From Anseranas semipalmata (lineage: Eukaryota > Chordata > Aves > Anseriformes > Anseranatidae): a DNA stretch of 64,000 bases. Position 1 is the stretch's first letter; each line of letters begins with the position of its first letter. The position numbers were made by a program, and so were the translations under genes. The notes beneath the pieces were generated by a model. The model had not been told where the DNA came from and did no database searches. It saw only the letters and a program-made list of their open reading frames with translations. This document shows positions 13,849-25,276 of the stretch, piece after piece. The DNA lies in NCBI GenBank assembly GCA_013399115.1, contig VXAA01003989.1, positions 316,284 through 380,283 on the forward strand. The letters are read 5' to 3'.

Positions 13849-16800
13849 TTACCAAGTTACTGCTATCTGCTGGCTGCTTGTCAGCCTTTGTGTGGTGAGT
13901 TGGCAAAACCAGTTCAAGCCCGGAGTATAAAAATGGGCAGCGTAGCTGGTGAAAGTGCCTGGGGGCTTCATCAACTAGCTGGAGCAGCCCTGTAGCCTGT
14001 GTTAGTAGGGGAGTTTGGGACATTTGGAGGAAGCTGTGGATATTGCAAGGAAGAAGTTTTCTGGAGCATCACTTCTCATGTGATCGATGATCTGCAGAAT
14101 ACTGTTAAGAAAAAAGGAAACAGGTTTAAGCTTCAAGCAAGGAAGTGTCATAAAGAGTTAACAGCAGCCTTTTGGGCTTAATGTTTAGCAGGTTTTATTC
14201 TTGAGGTGTGAACAAGTTGCCTTTCACAGCTGGTGCAAATATAAGACTCATCTTTGGAATGACCTGAGCTTGGCCAAAGACTGATGTCTAGAAGTTCGTG
14301 TTCAGAGCTGCAGGGGGCTGAATTTTCCCAATTTATGTTTTTAAGCCTGATTTTCAGGGAACTGAGCATTGGCAGGATATTCATACGTGCAGCGTTTGTG
14401 TACTACAGTAATGGTCCATCCTGACAGGAAAGAAAGTGAAGTTGCATTCTTCACCCTAGAAGTATGTTTGGTTTTTAACCTAGAATTATGTTTCATTTCA
14501 CTGAAACTGAAAGGAACTGAAACACTTTAGTTCAACAATTTATATAGAGCAGTACATTACAAACCCTAAAATATCCGCACAAGGGAAAAAAAGAAATATT
14601 GCTGTTGGCACAGAAAGAATATTTCAGGATGCTGTGTTTGAAGCAAGTTTATTCTAAAACTGGGTAAATAAGAAGTGACAAGTTAAATCTTAATTGTTTC
14701 TCTGGGCCTCAGGCTGGGAAATGGAAACAAAGATCTTGAGCTTTCTGTGTGAGGCCAGTACAAGGAGAGAGCCCATGTCTGGTTGTCTGTGATCGCCAGT
14801 GTAACTTTTAATGTTTCTTTGGTTTGACATGGCTGTGTTGCATTTGGACTTTCACGCAGAACAGCAGTTCTGGTCTCTGGATAGTCCAGTTCTGTATTTC
14901 AAAGCTGGATTTGTTTGTTTGTTGACTTTTGTTGTTTTTTTGTTTGTTTGTTTTTGTTTTACTTTTGATTACTTAATGTAAAAAATTTACCACATCCGCA
15001 GAAGTCGAAAGGTGCAAGAATCATAAAGCAACTCCCTTCCTGACTGAATCCAGCCCATTGCCAAATGCAACTCAGGAGAGACCTGACGTTGTATGCTGCG
15101 TGTGGACTTCTGGAGTACATGGGCACAGCAGGAGAAGCACAGAGTAACAATTTTTAAAGCCCTATTTTCCCCCAAATAGAAGTTATTTTTAGCAACTGTT
15201 TTATTTGGTTTCTTGTGAGCTTGATTTGTTGTGAGCTGATCGTCAGCTGCCTGAGAAATTGCTGCTGCATGTCTGCGTTTCAGGGCTGAGTGCAGCTGAT
15301 GCCCATTCAAGAATTTTTAGTAGCTAGTTTATGAAGAACTATATGGCTGACCACTTTAGCGGGTCTGCTACTGGGTCCTTTTTATTATTTCTTGTTTTAG
15401 GAAGTACAAACCATGGACAACATTTCACAACAAAGCTAGAAGCCCCTGAAAATGGAGTTTATTATGAAAATCACAACAAGCCTCTAAGTTTGTTACTAGT
15501 AAATGCAGTGGTGATGCTAGATTAGAAGGGGAGGGGAGAAATGAGCTTAACAAGAAGAAATGAGGATTTGAAGGAGCACCTTTTCCTGTCAAAAAGAAGT
15601 ACAAAATGAACTTTGAAAATATTACTTTGTAATTATTACACAGTTTTTATATACCTAAGGGTCATAAAGTCAGATTTCTGACATCCTAATGTGTTATGGA
15701 CCATCGATGATGAGGGGAGAGGGATCGGCCTCAAAAGGCTCAGCTGGCAGCTTTTGCTCCAGTGCATGTCTCCACATTGAGCAATTTAAAAGGCTCTGGT
15801 AAGGTGGCTTGAAACTCATATCTGAAGTTTCACAATATGTATATGGAGGTGACAAATTATATTGGCTGAGCTGTTTGTACAAACAATTGTGCCTGTGCAG
15901 GTGAAGTTTGTGGCTCTGGTTTCGGAGGCATATTCAGGGACTAGGAGAGTTTACTGGCCTGACTGGTGACACAATGCTGTGGAACATGTGGTGAGATAGG
16001 AATGGAAAGCTGAAAAAGAGTCTTAAATTTCCAGTGCTAGTCAACAGCAAGGAAACTCCAAGTGATTATGTATTCATTCGGACATGTAAATAATGTAAGT
16101 TCAGATTTCCAGAAGAACCTCCTGACTGCAATATAGTTTCTGTAAGTGACAAGTTCTTCTGAATTACTTTGAGAGAAAACCTTTCAGAAATTTCACGGAA
16201 AAATGTTGTTAAAAACTCCTTCCTTGTAGTTTACCTTGCATTATAAGTAGAGAATAAGGTCATGAACATTAAATTGGTACTACCTTTTAGAGAAAATCTA
16301 TTGCAGAAGCTTCATACAACCTTTAGACCAAATAAAACCTCACAACGTTTTAGAAGAAAAAAATAAAGTGGTAAATCAGTCACTAAACAATCTCCTCTGT
16401 ATTGAGGAGTGAATGCCTGTAATCACGAGTGGAGTCTTTCACATGATTTTCCTGTGATCATCACGGATAATGAGAAATATGGTTCATGTCCCTACTCCCC
16501 AGCACAGCTGGTGTACTTCTTTTCCTCAGGAGAAGCCTAAAAATTGAGTGGTTGGGTGCTGGGAGTGAGAAATGTGTTGAAAACTGTATGGAATATTCCT
16601 GCTTGTAAAGATTTTGCATGAGCTTATCTATTACTCTTATGGTGCGACTTGATTAAAGCAAACACATTGCTGCACTAAAAAAAGTGCTGAGGCTTTTAAT
16701 ACTCATTCAAGTTTTTCTGTTATTAAAGCACAAGTGTCTGCTTAGCTTTCACACTTTCTAGTAAGGCAGAAATTTAAAATCACAGTATTCCCCTCTGCCA

Positions 16801-18162
16801 AAAGCATGTCAAAATGTAACTCAGCTCCATGGTAATATTATATAACACGAATAATGTCCTTAGCATTTAAGGATATTTAGAAATAAAGATGTAGCAGTCT
16901 TCATGGCACAGAAATAAAGAGAAATAGCTTCGACCATTCCTGCTTCTTTAAAATGTATACAACTAATATGCTTTAAGCATGAACTTTCATTTTATGGAGA
17001 AAACTTGCACACATTCTATTAGAGGTAATAAGGGAAGTGTTTCATTTTACAATTTAATGCTAGCGGTAGCATAGTCTTTCATTATTCTGGCCTCATGGAA
17101 CCACCTTTGCAGAATATGGCTTTAAAATACAGGTCAACATTAAAAGGATTTTGAAATAAGTGGAAAATGCTCTTTTTTCTCTTTTGAGTGGGCCCTTTAT
17201 TTTAGTATCTATAAGGAGAACTGCTCTCTTCTCCAAATCCTTTCTCCCCAGGAGGAATCTGCAGGCACATGGTGACTTACTTGAAAGTTAAGAGGCTGAA
17301 AAGCTTTAGAAGAGACATTGTAATCTCCTATAAAATGTATGCAGGACAGAAGCATAGATTTGGGGTTGTTGGTAGCTTTCCAACACATAGGAGAGAAGCA
17401 TGAAATGATTAGATTACTCACAAAGCGTTAATCCTGCAGAAATGAGGAAGTTTGAAAAAAATCCCAACCTTTGTGTTTACAGCAGATTAGCTGGTACAAA
17501 GAAGCAAGCATCTCTTCTTTTATTGTTGCTTTGAGATGTATAATCTCTTATCAATTTTACTCTCCCAAAGTTCATGTATGGAAAATGTTATCATTACAAA
17601 CACAGAACCTACCCTTAAAATCATGTTAGTTGCAAAGCAGTATCTCATCTTGTTAAGAAAACAGTGCTATTAGCTTTCTGTTCTTACAAAAACTGTATTG
17701 ATCAGACCCAGAAAAACATGGTAACATGGGGAAAAATATGGGGCAGAAGAGCATCCTTCGTGGCTAATACCTCTTGCTAAGCCTCTTCCAGCCCAGTCAT
17801 GCAAACTTAGTTTTATCCATCATAATGATTGTGATGCCATGCTATTGACTGAAATCTTACACTCCCAGCACCTGCAGCAACCAAGTGGATAAAAGGAAAT
17901 CAAATTCAGCAAGTAGAAGACAGTGTTTGTTCCTTTCTCGTACAGTTTCCATGAAAGTAAACAGTTCCTGCCAACAAAGGAGGTAGGATCTCAAAACACC
18001 AAAGAACTGCAGGCTTTGGAGAGAAACTTGCCTCCATTCACGGATTCATTGATGTGCCAGCTGCCAAGCCCTGCTCAGGACCTGATTCCTGATCGTAACT
18101 GATTCCTTGGTGGCAGTGTTGCAGGAATTCAAAAATCCTCTGCTTCACAGACAGACCCTACG

Positions 18163-18425
18163 CATAGAATGATTTGGGTTTGAAAAGACCCATAAGGTCA
18201 TCAAGTCCAACCATCATGTAACACTACCAAGTCCACCACTAAACCATGTCCCTAAGCACCACATCCACAGGTCTCTTAAATATCTCCAGGGATGGCGACT
18301 CCACCACTTCTCAGGACAGCCTGTTCCAATGTCCACTCTTTCCATGAGGAAATCCTTCCTGATACCCAATCTAAACCTCCCGTGATGCAACTTCCCATTG
18401 TTCCTGCTCTGTCACCAGCCACTCA
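18163..18425 (-). mobile_element. CR1 LINE 3' fragment
   Basis: On the + strand the block begins 'catagaatgatttgggttt', the reverse complement of a CR1 3' end. It continues through 'caagtccaaccat', 'ccactcta'-like and 'cagcctgttccaatg' blocks, all typical of CR1. The element is therefore on the - strand, about 260 bp long, 5'-truncated and moderately diverged. It lies 2 kb upstream of an exon but shows no coding content. Confidence 0.88.
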
Positions 18426-20495
18426 TGCTTCATCAGATCTGTAAGTCATCGCTGCAGTCTGTAAAGACATCTTCCAGAAAAAAATGGACTTTTGCCCTTG
18501 TCATATGTTAGGGTTATTTGTAGAATGGTGAATAGTGAAGCTAATCTGTCCCCTGGGGACCATAGCTAGGCTTGGGATGTTACTGTGCAAGTAGGTAGTA
18601 AAGGGCTCATGTTTTTATATTATCTGTAAATATCTCTCCTGTATCTAATTGCTGACAAAGCACGTAGTAAAAAAAGTGCTTCTGTTCTGTTTGTGCTGTT
18701 TCTTCAGTAGTTTTCTTCAGTCAAGCAACGAATGTGACTTTAAGACCTCACAGCTTGAATACAGTGTGCTTCTTTGATTTTTGTTTTTGATCTCCTACTG
18801 CTGGTGTTTACTACTAAACACTTTCCAGTGGTGACAGAGGAGTGGACTAGATCATGATGTTCTGCTTTACATGAAGCAGATATTCCTGTTTAACTGTACT
18901 GACACTCAAAAAATCCAGAGACTGACTGGAAGCACTTAGTTGAAACCCCTGCTCAGCATACTTGGTTGCTATCGAGCATCTCTTGAGAGTCAGTGCTGAG
19001 TAAGAACTACACTGTTAGTCTCACAAAAGCTGAGGTTTTATTTCCTTGTGAACTGGTGTATATTAAACAAAAACTGTGGATTGTCGTGTGCCTTGCACTT
19101 TATAAAGAAAAGTTCAGAGTCCCTGAAGGAAAATCTAAAGGCTACAGTGGGGTTTGTGTTTTGGTTTGGTTTTCACCCAAGGCCCCAGATTAAATAAATG
19201 GAATTAAATCATCTGAATTTCTTTAAGTCTGGAAGTGCTGAGAGTCCAGCACTGCTGATAGTAACGTAATTTCTGTAGGGGATAGCATGTTGACACTGGA
19301 CACTAACCTTAGCATTTTAATTTCTAAATTCTTTGCATTGGGAATCATCTCTGCTTAATTATGTAACAAGCTCCATGGGCCTTCTAGCTTTAAGACCTCT
19401 ATTTTATTGATGAGTACAAAAGGGAAATCACCTTTGCAGCCTGTACTAAATACTGTTTTCACGTCATATCAAAATATCTTGGTTCCTGTACTTGTAAGTG
19501 CACTAAGTTAACTAAAAATAAACAACTGTGGCAATTTGCAGAGGAACAGATGGGCTCAGACAGGAAAGAGAAAACACAGAGTTAACTCATGTTCACTGGC
19601 TCAAACTTATTTCTCCTTCCTGCAGGCTTTCGGGTAAATCACTTTTAACTTGTAGGTAGGACCTTAAGATGCCCCTCTCCAGTGACACCTTCTATAGGAA
19701 ACGCATGGGTCCGCTTTGGGTTTCCCTGTAGTAACCTGTGGTTCTGTTGCCTGGGAATATGGCACAGATCCTCCACCACCAGCTACTGAAGGAACAGAGG
19801 TGAAGTGAGAGCCCTCTGCCAGGTGGAAAAGAGTACAGAGCTGAACAGTATCTCATGGCTTTCTTAAAGTGTGAGAGCTCTGGGGACAGATCCAGTAGCT
19901 TGGGTTATTGACATCAGTGATGCTTATTGTTAGAAGTAACAAACCAAACTGCAGTTGTGAGCACATTCCCCCAAAAGGTTGCCTGCTTACTGCTCTTTGC
20001 TCATTCTGCTTTGAGGTCCTCTGAGTAGTTTGTCTACTCTAGTGTTTTCCCCAAATAAGAGCAGTGATGTATTTTTAGGAAAATTTTATTTTTGCACTGT
20101 ACTAATGGGCTAATGTTCTTGCGTTATCTGTAAATCTGTGGAAATAAAGGCTATTTTTAAAACCTTCCTGCGCTGTTCCAAGGCTTGTTTATGCTTTTCA
20201 AAAGGCTGTAGTGTTGGAATTATAATATAACAGGGGAGAGCAACTGTTTTGATAGTAGTAAAAGCAAAACAAAACTTTAAGTAATGCCAAGCAGATATTT
20301 GCTCATTAATTACCTTTACTTTTTGCCCTAGTATATCACACACATGCAAGGTACAAACTGTGAAGAACTGTTCAGAAATTAACATCTTTATGCTCTGATG
20401 CCTTAAAGATTCCTTTTTATATAAGAGGATAATAAACTGTTTGGTTTTATTTGATGTAGAATCATTCCAAATATGTTGTTTCTTTTTCATTTTAG

Positions 20496-20632
20496 GCTCC
20501 TAAGGACCCAGTCTCTGGATTGGTACTATAATAATGTGAAGAGCCGCTTTAAGTGTTTTGGAAGTGCCAAAGTCCTGAAGAACTTATACAAGAAGCATAG
20601 ACTGGAGAGCGGAGTTTGTCCTGATGTAGTAG
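20496..20632 (+). CDS. MYRIP: MYRIP internal exon: second Rab-binding helix
   Basis: The acceptor is a pyrimidine-rich run ending in TTTTAG at 20495 and the donor is GTAAGA from 20633. The exon opens with one base completing the previous codon, then 45 codons beginning LLRTQSLDWYYNNVKSRFK and ending CPDVV, then one base of the next codon. In MYRIP and melanophilin this stretch follows the FYVE-like zinc finger. It forms the second Slp-homology helix (motif SLDWYYNNVKSRF) that contacts GTP-bound Rab27a on melanosome and granule membranes. The segment FGSAKVLKNLYKKHR is almost identical to mammalian MYRIP. Human has Arg in the FKRFGSA motif; here it is Cys (FKCFGSA). Confidence 0.97.
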
Positions 20633-22322
20633 GTAAGAACAGCTGTGTTCATTTCATATTAGCTTACCGACTTTAACACACAAGCTGAAACAATGAAAAT
20701 TCTGAGATTATTTCCAAAAAGGTTTTTTAAGGTTATATTTTTTCAGAAATACCATAGTGCAGAGAAAAAAAAAAAAAAAGAGGTGATGTGCTAGAGAGCT
20801 GTTTTAACAACTCAAAGAATATTTAATCTTAATTATGCCATTGATAATCTTAATTATGCCACTCCTGCTCACAGCAGAATTGTGATCTTCAGTCCATAAA
20901 GTAAATTGCAGTTTTTATTCTAGTCTATGTCCCCAAACTTATCACAGTTCTGATTAGTCAATTAATAAGAAAATAATTTTGCATTCACCATTTGGTCTGA
21001 GAACGTATTTCTGGACATTTGAAGCAAAATTTGGTTAACATCGGCTGCATTCCATAAGTTGACCAAAACTTAGATTGTCCTCACCTAAGGTTTTGCTTTC
21101 TTAAAGATCTCAACCTGACCACATTTTATTTTTGTAATGATGTTTGTAAATGGTTAAAAGATGCTGATTAAGTATTGGTAGCACCCTTTCAAAGGAAGAG
21201 ACATAATGCTTCCTTAACTATGATGTTACAGCGCGTCACCCCATAAGAGTAATTGGAGATGTAAAATAGGTTAGAAGAAATGGTGTTTTGTGTCACACTG
21301 GTAATTTTAGTGAATTAATCAAAGCACAACTAGCTGAATGTTTGAGATTTCACTGCCTTCATTAGACCAGATACTTTCCTAATGTAATTCCTTCAAAATT
21401 TGCACAGCAACTGTAATTTTTGTGTAGTCTTTAGCTTGTCATTTTCTGAAGTTATATAGGATGGTAAGTGGACTCTAATCCTCAGTGAAAATTCTAGGTG
21501 TTTCTTATGAACGTTGGTGTAAAATCTTCTAGGGAGAAGTGACCAATGCATTAAATTCTGATTTATTAGTTTTTCTATCATCTCTGCATTGAATTCATTT
21601 TTCTAGAGAAGATTCTTTAACAGCTGAGAGCAAATATGTGTAAAGGCAAGTATGCTCATATCAGTCAGGACATAACTAGGACAGGGGACTTAAAAATTGT
21701 GGGGATGGATCCGTCAGAACTTTACTATGACTTACTGTCTTTCCTTAAGCCATATTGTCACTGAATTTGTCCTTGAGTGGAACTGTGAACAGTGCAGTGA
21801 TGAGTTGGAGTGCCATGTGCACTGTATCTGAGACTTTTCTGAGGAAGGCCTTTGAATCTAAATGTCATTGCTAACTTTCTTCTGCTGCTTTCCCTGTGAC
21901 TGTTAGGTAAACCTTTTGTTCCATTTGAAGATATCTACTAGTATACATGTCTGGATTTTGGCTTATTTATACAGCATTGCCCTTTAAAATATAGAATCTA
22001 TTTCAACTCCAAATGCCATAGTAAAAGCAAATTCCATGTCCTTAACTTTCACCATGTAAGTTTTATATTCTAGTAGCTGCTTCCTCTCTCTCTTTCTCTT
22101 TTACTGTACAAATAGTTTTCTAAGGCTTTCATATAAAAGCAATCTTGTTTTGTGCAAAAACCGCTGCAATCATGCTTTATACAAAAAGGTAGGAGGAATT
22201 TTCTGGTTATCCCTCTTTGTGTGTGGTGCCACTGTACCTTAAGAGAATATTCTAATCTAATAATGTCCTGCTGTGAATGGGTACTTCTTATACTAACAAG
22301 TGGTACTGTCTTTTTTGAGCAG
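20633..22322 (+). other. MYRIP: MYRIP intron, 1,690 bp
   Basis: AT-rich intron with no recognised mobile element. It contains a run of about 15 A near 20764-20779 and a 21-bp-period duplication of 'taatcttaattatgcca' at 20824-20840 and 20845-20861. Confidence 0.85.
20824..20861. repeat. Short tandem duplication, period 21
   Basis: The 17-base string taatcttaattatgcca occurs twice in succession, starting at 20824 and 20845, with four bases between copies. It is a small local duplication inside an intron, of no evident function. Confidence 0.85.
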
Positions 22323-22403
22323 AAGGAGGTTTTTTTGAAGGAAGCTTTGAAAATGAAGGAAGCATTTGTGGCAGTGACTCTACATTCTACAGACAAACAG
22401 AAG
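22323..22403 (+). CDS. MYRIP: MYRIP internal exon with tandem NAGNAG acceptor
   Basis: The exon completes a codon with two bases, encodes GGFFEGSFENEGSICGSDST and then FYRQTE, and ends on one base before the donor GTACAC at 22404. It matches the human stretch GGSLFESNLENEGSISGSD in order and spacing. The acceptor reads CAGAAG at 22320-22325, so splicing can start at 22323 (81 bp, adds Glu) or at 22326 (78 bp, no added residue); both keep frame. The shorter form aligns with human MYRIP without a gap. The segment is an acidic, Gly/Ser-rich linker after the Rab-binding domain. The donor is weaker than those of neighbouring exons. Confidence 0.93.
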
Positions 22404-23034
22404 GTACACTGCTAAAAACTCGTCTGATTAAAACACAGTCCTTATGCTTTGAATTACTGGACAAATAGCCTAGAGTGCTGATAAGTCTTGTTCACAGATC
22501 CAACCATCTTTTAGCTAAAACATTTATCAAGATACTAAAAATCCTCTGTGTTCACACGTACCGTGCTGAGATTTCTTCAGTATTCCAGATATTACACGTT
22601 TATTCTAGCATGATATTCTTAATGTTCAATGTTTGCTACTTCTCTCCTACTTCATTTCCTATGCTCATATTATATTTTTTTTCATTCTTTTTCTTATATC
22701 CTCTTGGTGCTTATAGGAAACTTACGGATTTTCCTCCTTTGATTTCCTCCTAACTATTTTGCTGGATTCTAAGATGAGCAGCATAGAAATGCCATGTTTT
22801 ATTGTGTTTAATATTTAAATTTAAGAAGAAAATCATAGAAATCGAGACACGTTGCTCTCTGTCTCTTTTAGTGTTTATTTTGCTGTGCATGATTATGGGT
22901 TGAGGAAATAAATTTAGTCATGAACAATCTAAGATTTGAAAATATGTCCAGAATATGAGTCTGAATTTTGCTGCTCATTATGCAAAATATACATATATAA
23001 TGAACATGGTGATTTCAATTTATTCTTCACCTAG
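22404..23034 (+). other. MYRIP: MYRIP intron, 631 bp
   Basis: Short AT-rich intron from GTACAC to a TTCACCTAG acceptor. No repeats or other features are recognised. Confidence 0.88.
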
Positions 23035-23132
23035 GACACAGCATGATGGATACCCTTGCTGTGGCCTTACGTGTTGCAGAGGAAGCAGTGGAAGAAGCTA
23101 TTTCTAAGGCAGAGACCTACAGTGACAGCCTG
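23035..23132 (+). CDS. MYRIP: MYRIP internal exon: PKA-anchoring helical region
   Basis: Two bases complete a Gly codon; 32 codons follow from HSMMDTLAVALRVAEEAVEE to AISKAETYSDSL, up to the donor GTAACA at 23133. The exon is nearly identical to human MYRIP, with Val for Ile in EEAVEEAISKAE. The pattern L-A-V-A-L-R-V-A-E-E-A-V-E-E-A-I is a strongly amphipathic helix. In mammals this region and the next exon are the part of MYRIP reported to bind, and to modulate binding of, the regulatory subunit of protein kinase A. I infer the same role in this bird from conservation. Confidence 0.97.
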
Positions 23133-23456
23133 GTAACATTTTCTAATACATTTTGTTAATTTAAACAGAACAATTATGTTTCTTTTAATTTGGGTAGAGG
23201 TACGAAAACCAGTAGATACAAAAGAAAACATAAAAAAGTAACGACTTGTGCATTACCTGCAGAGTTAGGTAGGAGCTTTATGAACTTGCATTCAAGATGT
23301 GTGTTGTGTTTCAGAAGGTGACACGTGATGTAAGTACCTGCGATTTCTTCCCACAGTGCCGATAGGGCATATTACCCATTTCATGATCTATACAATTTCT
23401 GTGGAAAGGCTGTTTTTAGGTGATCTTAGCAGCTACAGATATCTATCTTCATGCAG
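23133..23456 (+). other. MYRIP: MYRIP intron, 324 bp
   Basis: The shortest intron in the window, from GTAACA to the acceptor TTCATGCAG at 23456. No embedded elements are seen. Confidence 0.9.
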
Positions 23457-23537
23457 GACAAACAGAACGAGGCTTGTTATTTGCAAGAACACAAAGAGGA
23501 CCTCATAGAAGAGCTGGCCACAACCATTGTGCAGAAG
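23457..23537 (+). CDS. MYRIP: MYRIP internal exon: acidic helix after the PKA-anchoring segment
   Basis: Exactly 27 codons in phase 0, starting DKQNEACYLQEHKEDLIEEL and ending ATTIVQK, with donor GTATGG at 23538. Human MYRIP reads DKQNEASYLRDHKEELTEEL then ATTILQK at the same place, so orthology is clear. The segment is charged and predicted helical, and continues the PKA-anchoring region of the preceding exon. Because the exon is a multiple of three and in phase 0, skipping it would keep the frame. Confidence 0.97.
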
Positions 23538-25126
23538 GTATGGCATGCATTTTTTTCCTAGGTTGTTTAATAGCCAAAAAACTGTTCTTTACTCTGGTGA
23601 GCTTTCGTTCTGCTAACAAAGAAGAGGATGACACCAGTGTAGGAAGTACACAGTAAATGACAAGTTGCAACTTCAACTATGATAACTAGGCTTAATCAGC
23701 TGTTTCTGACAGAGAGATTAATCTATAAATAAGCTTAATCCAATGCCTAAACTGATGGTCTACACCCTCAGAGCTGAGAGGTACCACTCCTTCAGGTCTG
23801 TGATATACTTGCTGAGAAGAGGAGGACCCTGCTTGCTAGAATTTTACATCTATACTTCACTTCCCAAAAGGCACAAAGTTTTCCATTGTAAAGGAGCAGG
23901 CATTTGACTATACCAACTCTACTGAACTTTGCATCTACAAAACATACAGTGAAAACATTAATCATTAAAATGCAATTCTGTTAACGATGCTATGAGAGAG
24001 ACACAAAATATCACAGAACCCTCTGTTGTCTGATTTGTGTGGCTTTTTCTGGGAAGCTTTGTCTTCTGCCTGTAAAGCTGCAGTTGGCACTGATGCAGAG
24101 CCAAAACAGAGGCCTAGTGGGAGCAAATACCCCTTGAGTTTGTTTGGACAGTCTGGAGCAAGGCAAGACAAACACGAACAGAGTGATTCTGAGTTTTAGT
24201 GATCTGAGAAGTAACCACTCTGCTTATTCAGTCTCCCTCCGTGTGAACTAAGCTCATTACCACATTTGTGTATGGGATGTGGCATTTAACAATATATGGA
24301 TGACACACCAGAAGGGGAACACATTGTTTATAAGGCTATCAAGAAAAGCTAGAAGAGCAGCAGCTCAATGAGAAATAATCTGCCTTCTTTTTTAATAAGG
24401 ATATTAGAAGATCAATTCTCCTTATCAGGTCCTTGATAGTCTAAAGCCTATATCAGCTAAGCTTGGATTGCTACCACTTTTGTCAAAAGCTGCCTAATGA
24501 GATCTTTTATGAATAATATTCTGTAGATAATTTAAACAGGAATCAGGAAAGTTGTGGAAATGATGTGTAGCAGGAAATAATCTGTCAGTGTAGGATGGTA
24601 GGTAGTTTATATGATCTTCTCTCTCTCAAGACAGTGTAGATTTGCAAAAACAAAAATAGTGTCTAGACACCTAAAACCTCTTTGTTTTCAGTAGAAATGT
24701 GTCTAGATGTCATGGGAGCCTTTGAAATTCCCCTCATATGTAGTATTTGATGTTTCTTTACAGTCGTTTTTATCTGAGAAAATACTTGACATTAGATGCT
24801 GCTAATGTTTAAAGTATTACAGTAGGAACAGGTTTCCATGTTTATTTAATTCACCTCTGATGTTCCTGCAGGCATTGATTATGATTTATTGTATTGATGC
24901 TTATGTGCTTGCAAGCAGTGTGACTTTAGATGAGAAACTTGCATGCAGCTTGTCAGAATCATCCTTGCATGAATTGCGAAAAAAAGCAAAGGGAAACTCC
25001 GGTGTTCTTTCTAGGTAGTTTGCCTTGAGACAGAGCTAATGTAGAGTTCTAAAAAAAAAAAAAGTACTTTTTTCTTTTCCTCCCTCCATCTCCTGCACTC
25101 CCACTCCCCATCCCCCAACCTTACAG
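23538..25126 (+). other. MYRIP: MYRIP intron, 1,589 bp
   Basis: AT-rich intron ending in a long C/T-rich tract (about 25070-25120) and TTACAG. There is a run of 13 A near 25051-25063. No mobile element is recognised. Confidence 0.87.
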
Positions 25127-25276
25127 ATTATAAAGAAGCAGAAAAGCAAAACCGAGCAGGCTGAGGCTGACTTTGAATGGCCACCATCCAGGAGCAGTGG
25201 CCTGGCATCCGTTGCTGTTTCAGATCAGAGTATGCTGACTTTTCCAGGAAGTCGCAGGGGGTCCTACACGTTATGG
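25127..25276 (+). CDS. MYRIP: MYRIP internal exon: variable linker
   Basis: Fifty codons in phase 0 between a TTACAG acceptor and a strong donor GTGAGT at 25277. The start IIKKQKSKTEQAEADFEWPP matches the human IIRKQKSKSEQ stretch, and the end is SRRGSYTLW, ending in the same LW as human. Between them (about residues 20-44 of the exon) there is little similarity to mammals, so this part of the myosin-binding middle region is fast evolving. The composition is Ser, Gly and Arg rich, probably unstructured. It is a multiple of three and could be skipped in frame. Confidence 0.93.

Larger units (their letters stand above)
1..20495 (+). other. MYRIP: MYRIP intron (3' part), upstream of the first exon in the window
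   Basis: This is at least 20.5 kb of AT-rich intron ending in the acceptor AG at 20494-20495. I looked for the preceding exon, which should encode the cysteine-rich end of the zinc finger, and saw none. Besides the repeats listed separately, it holds short low-complexity runs: 15 A at 2935-2949, 17 A at 12894-12910, TA repeats at 7012-7037, and TTTG-rich sequence around 14910-14960. The open frames here, up to about 136 codons, show no family resemblance or exon signals and look like chance. Confidence 0.8.

Noticed and set aside
22625..22650. A 'Phe-Asn-Val-Cys' peptide resembling the MYRIP zinc finger
   Set aside because: It lies downstream of the Rab-binding exon, the residues after it do not match, and there is no exon structure.
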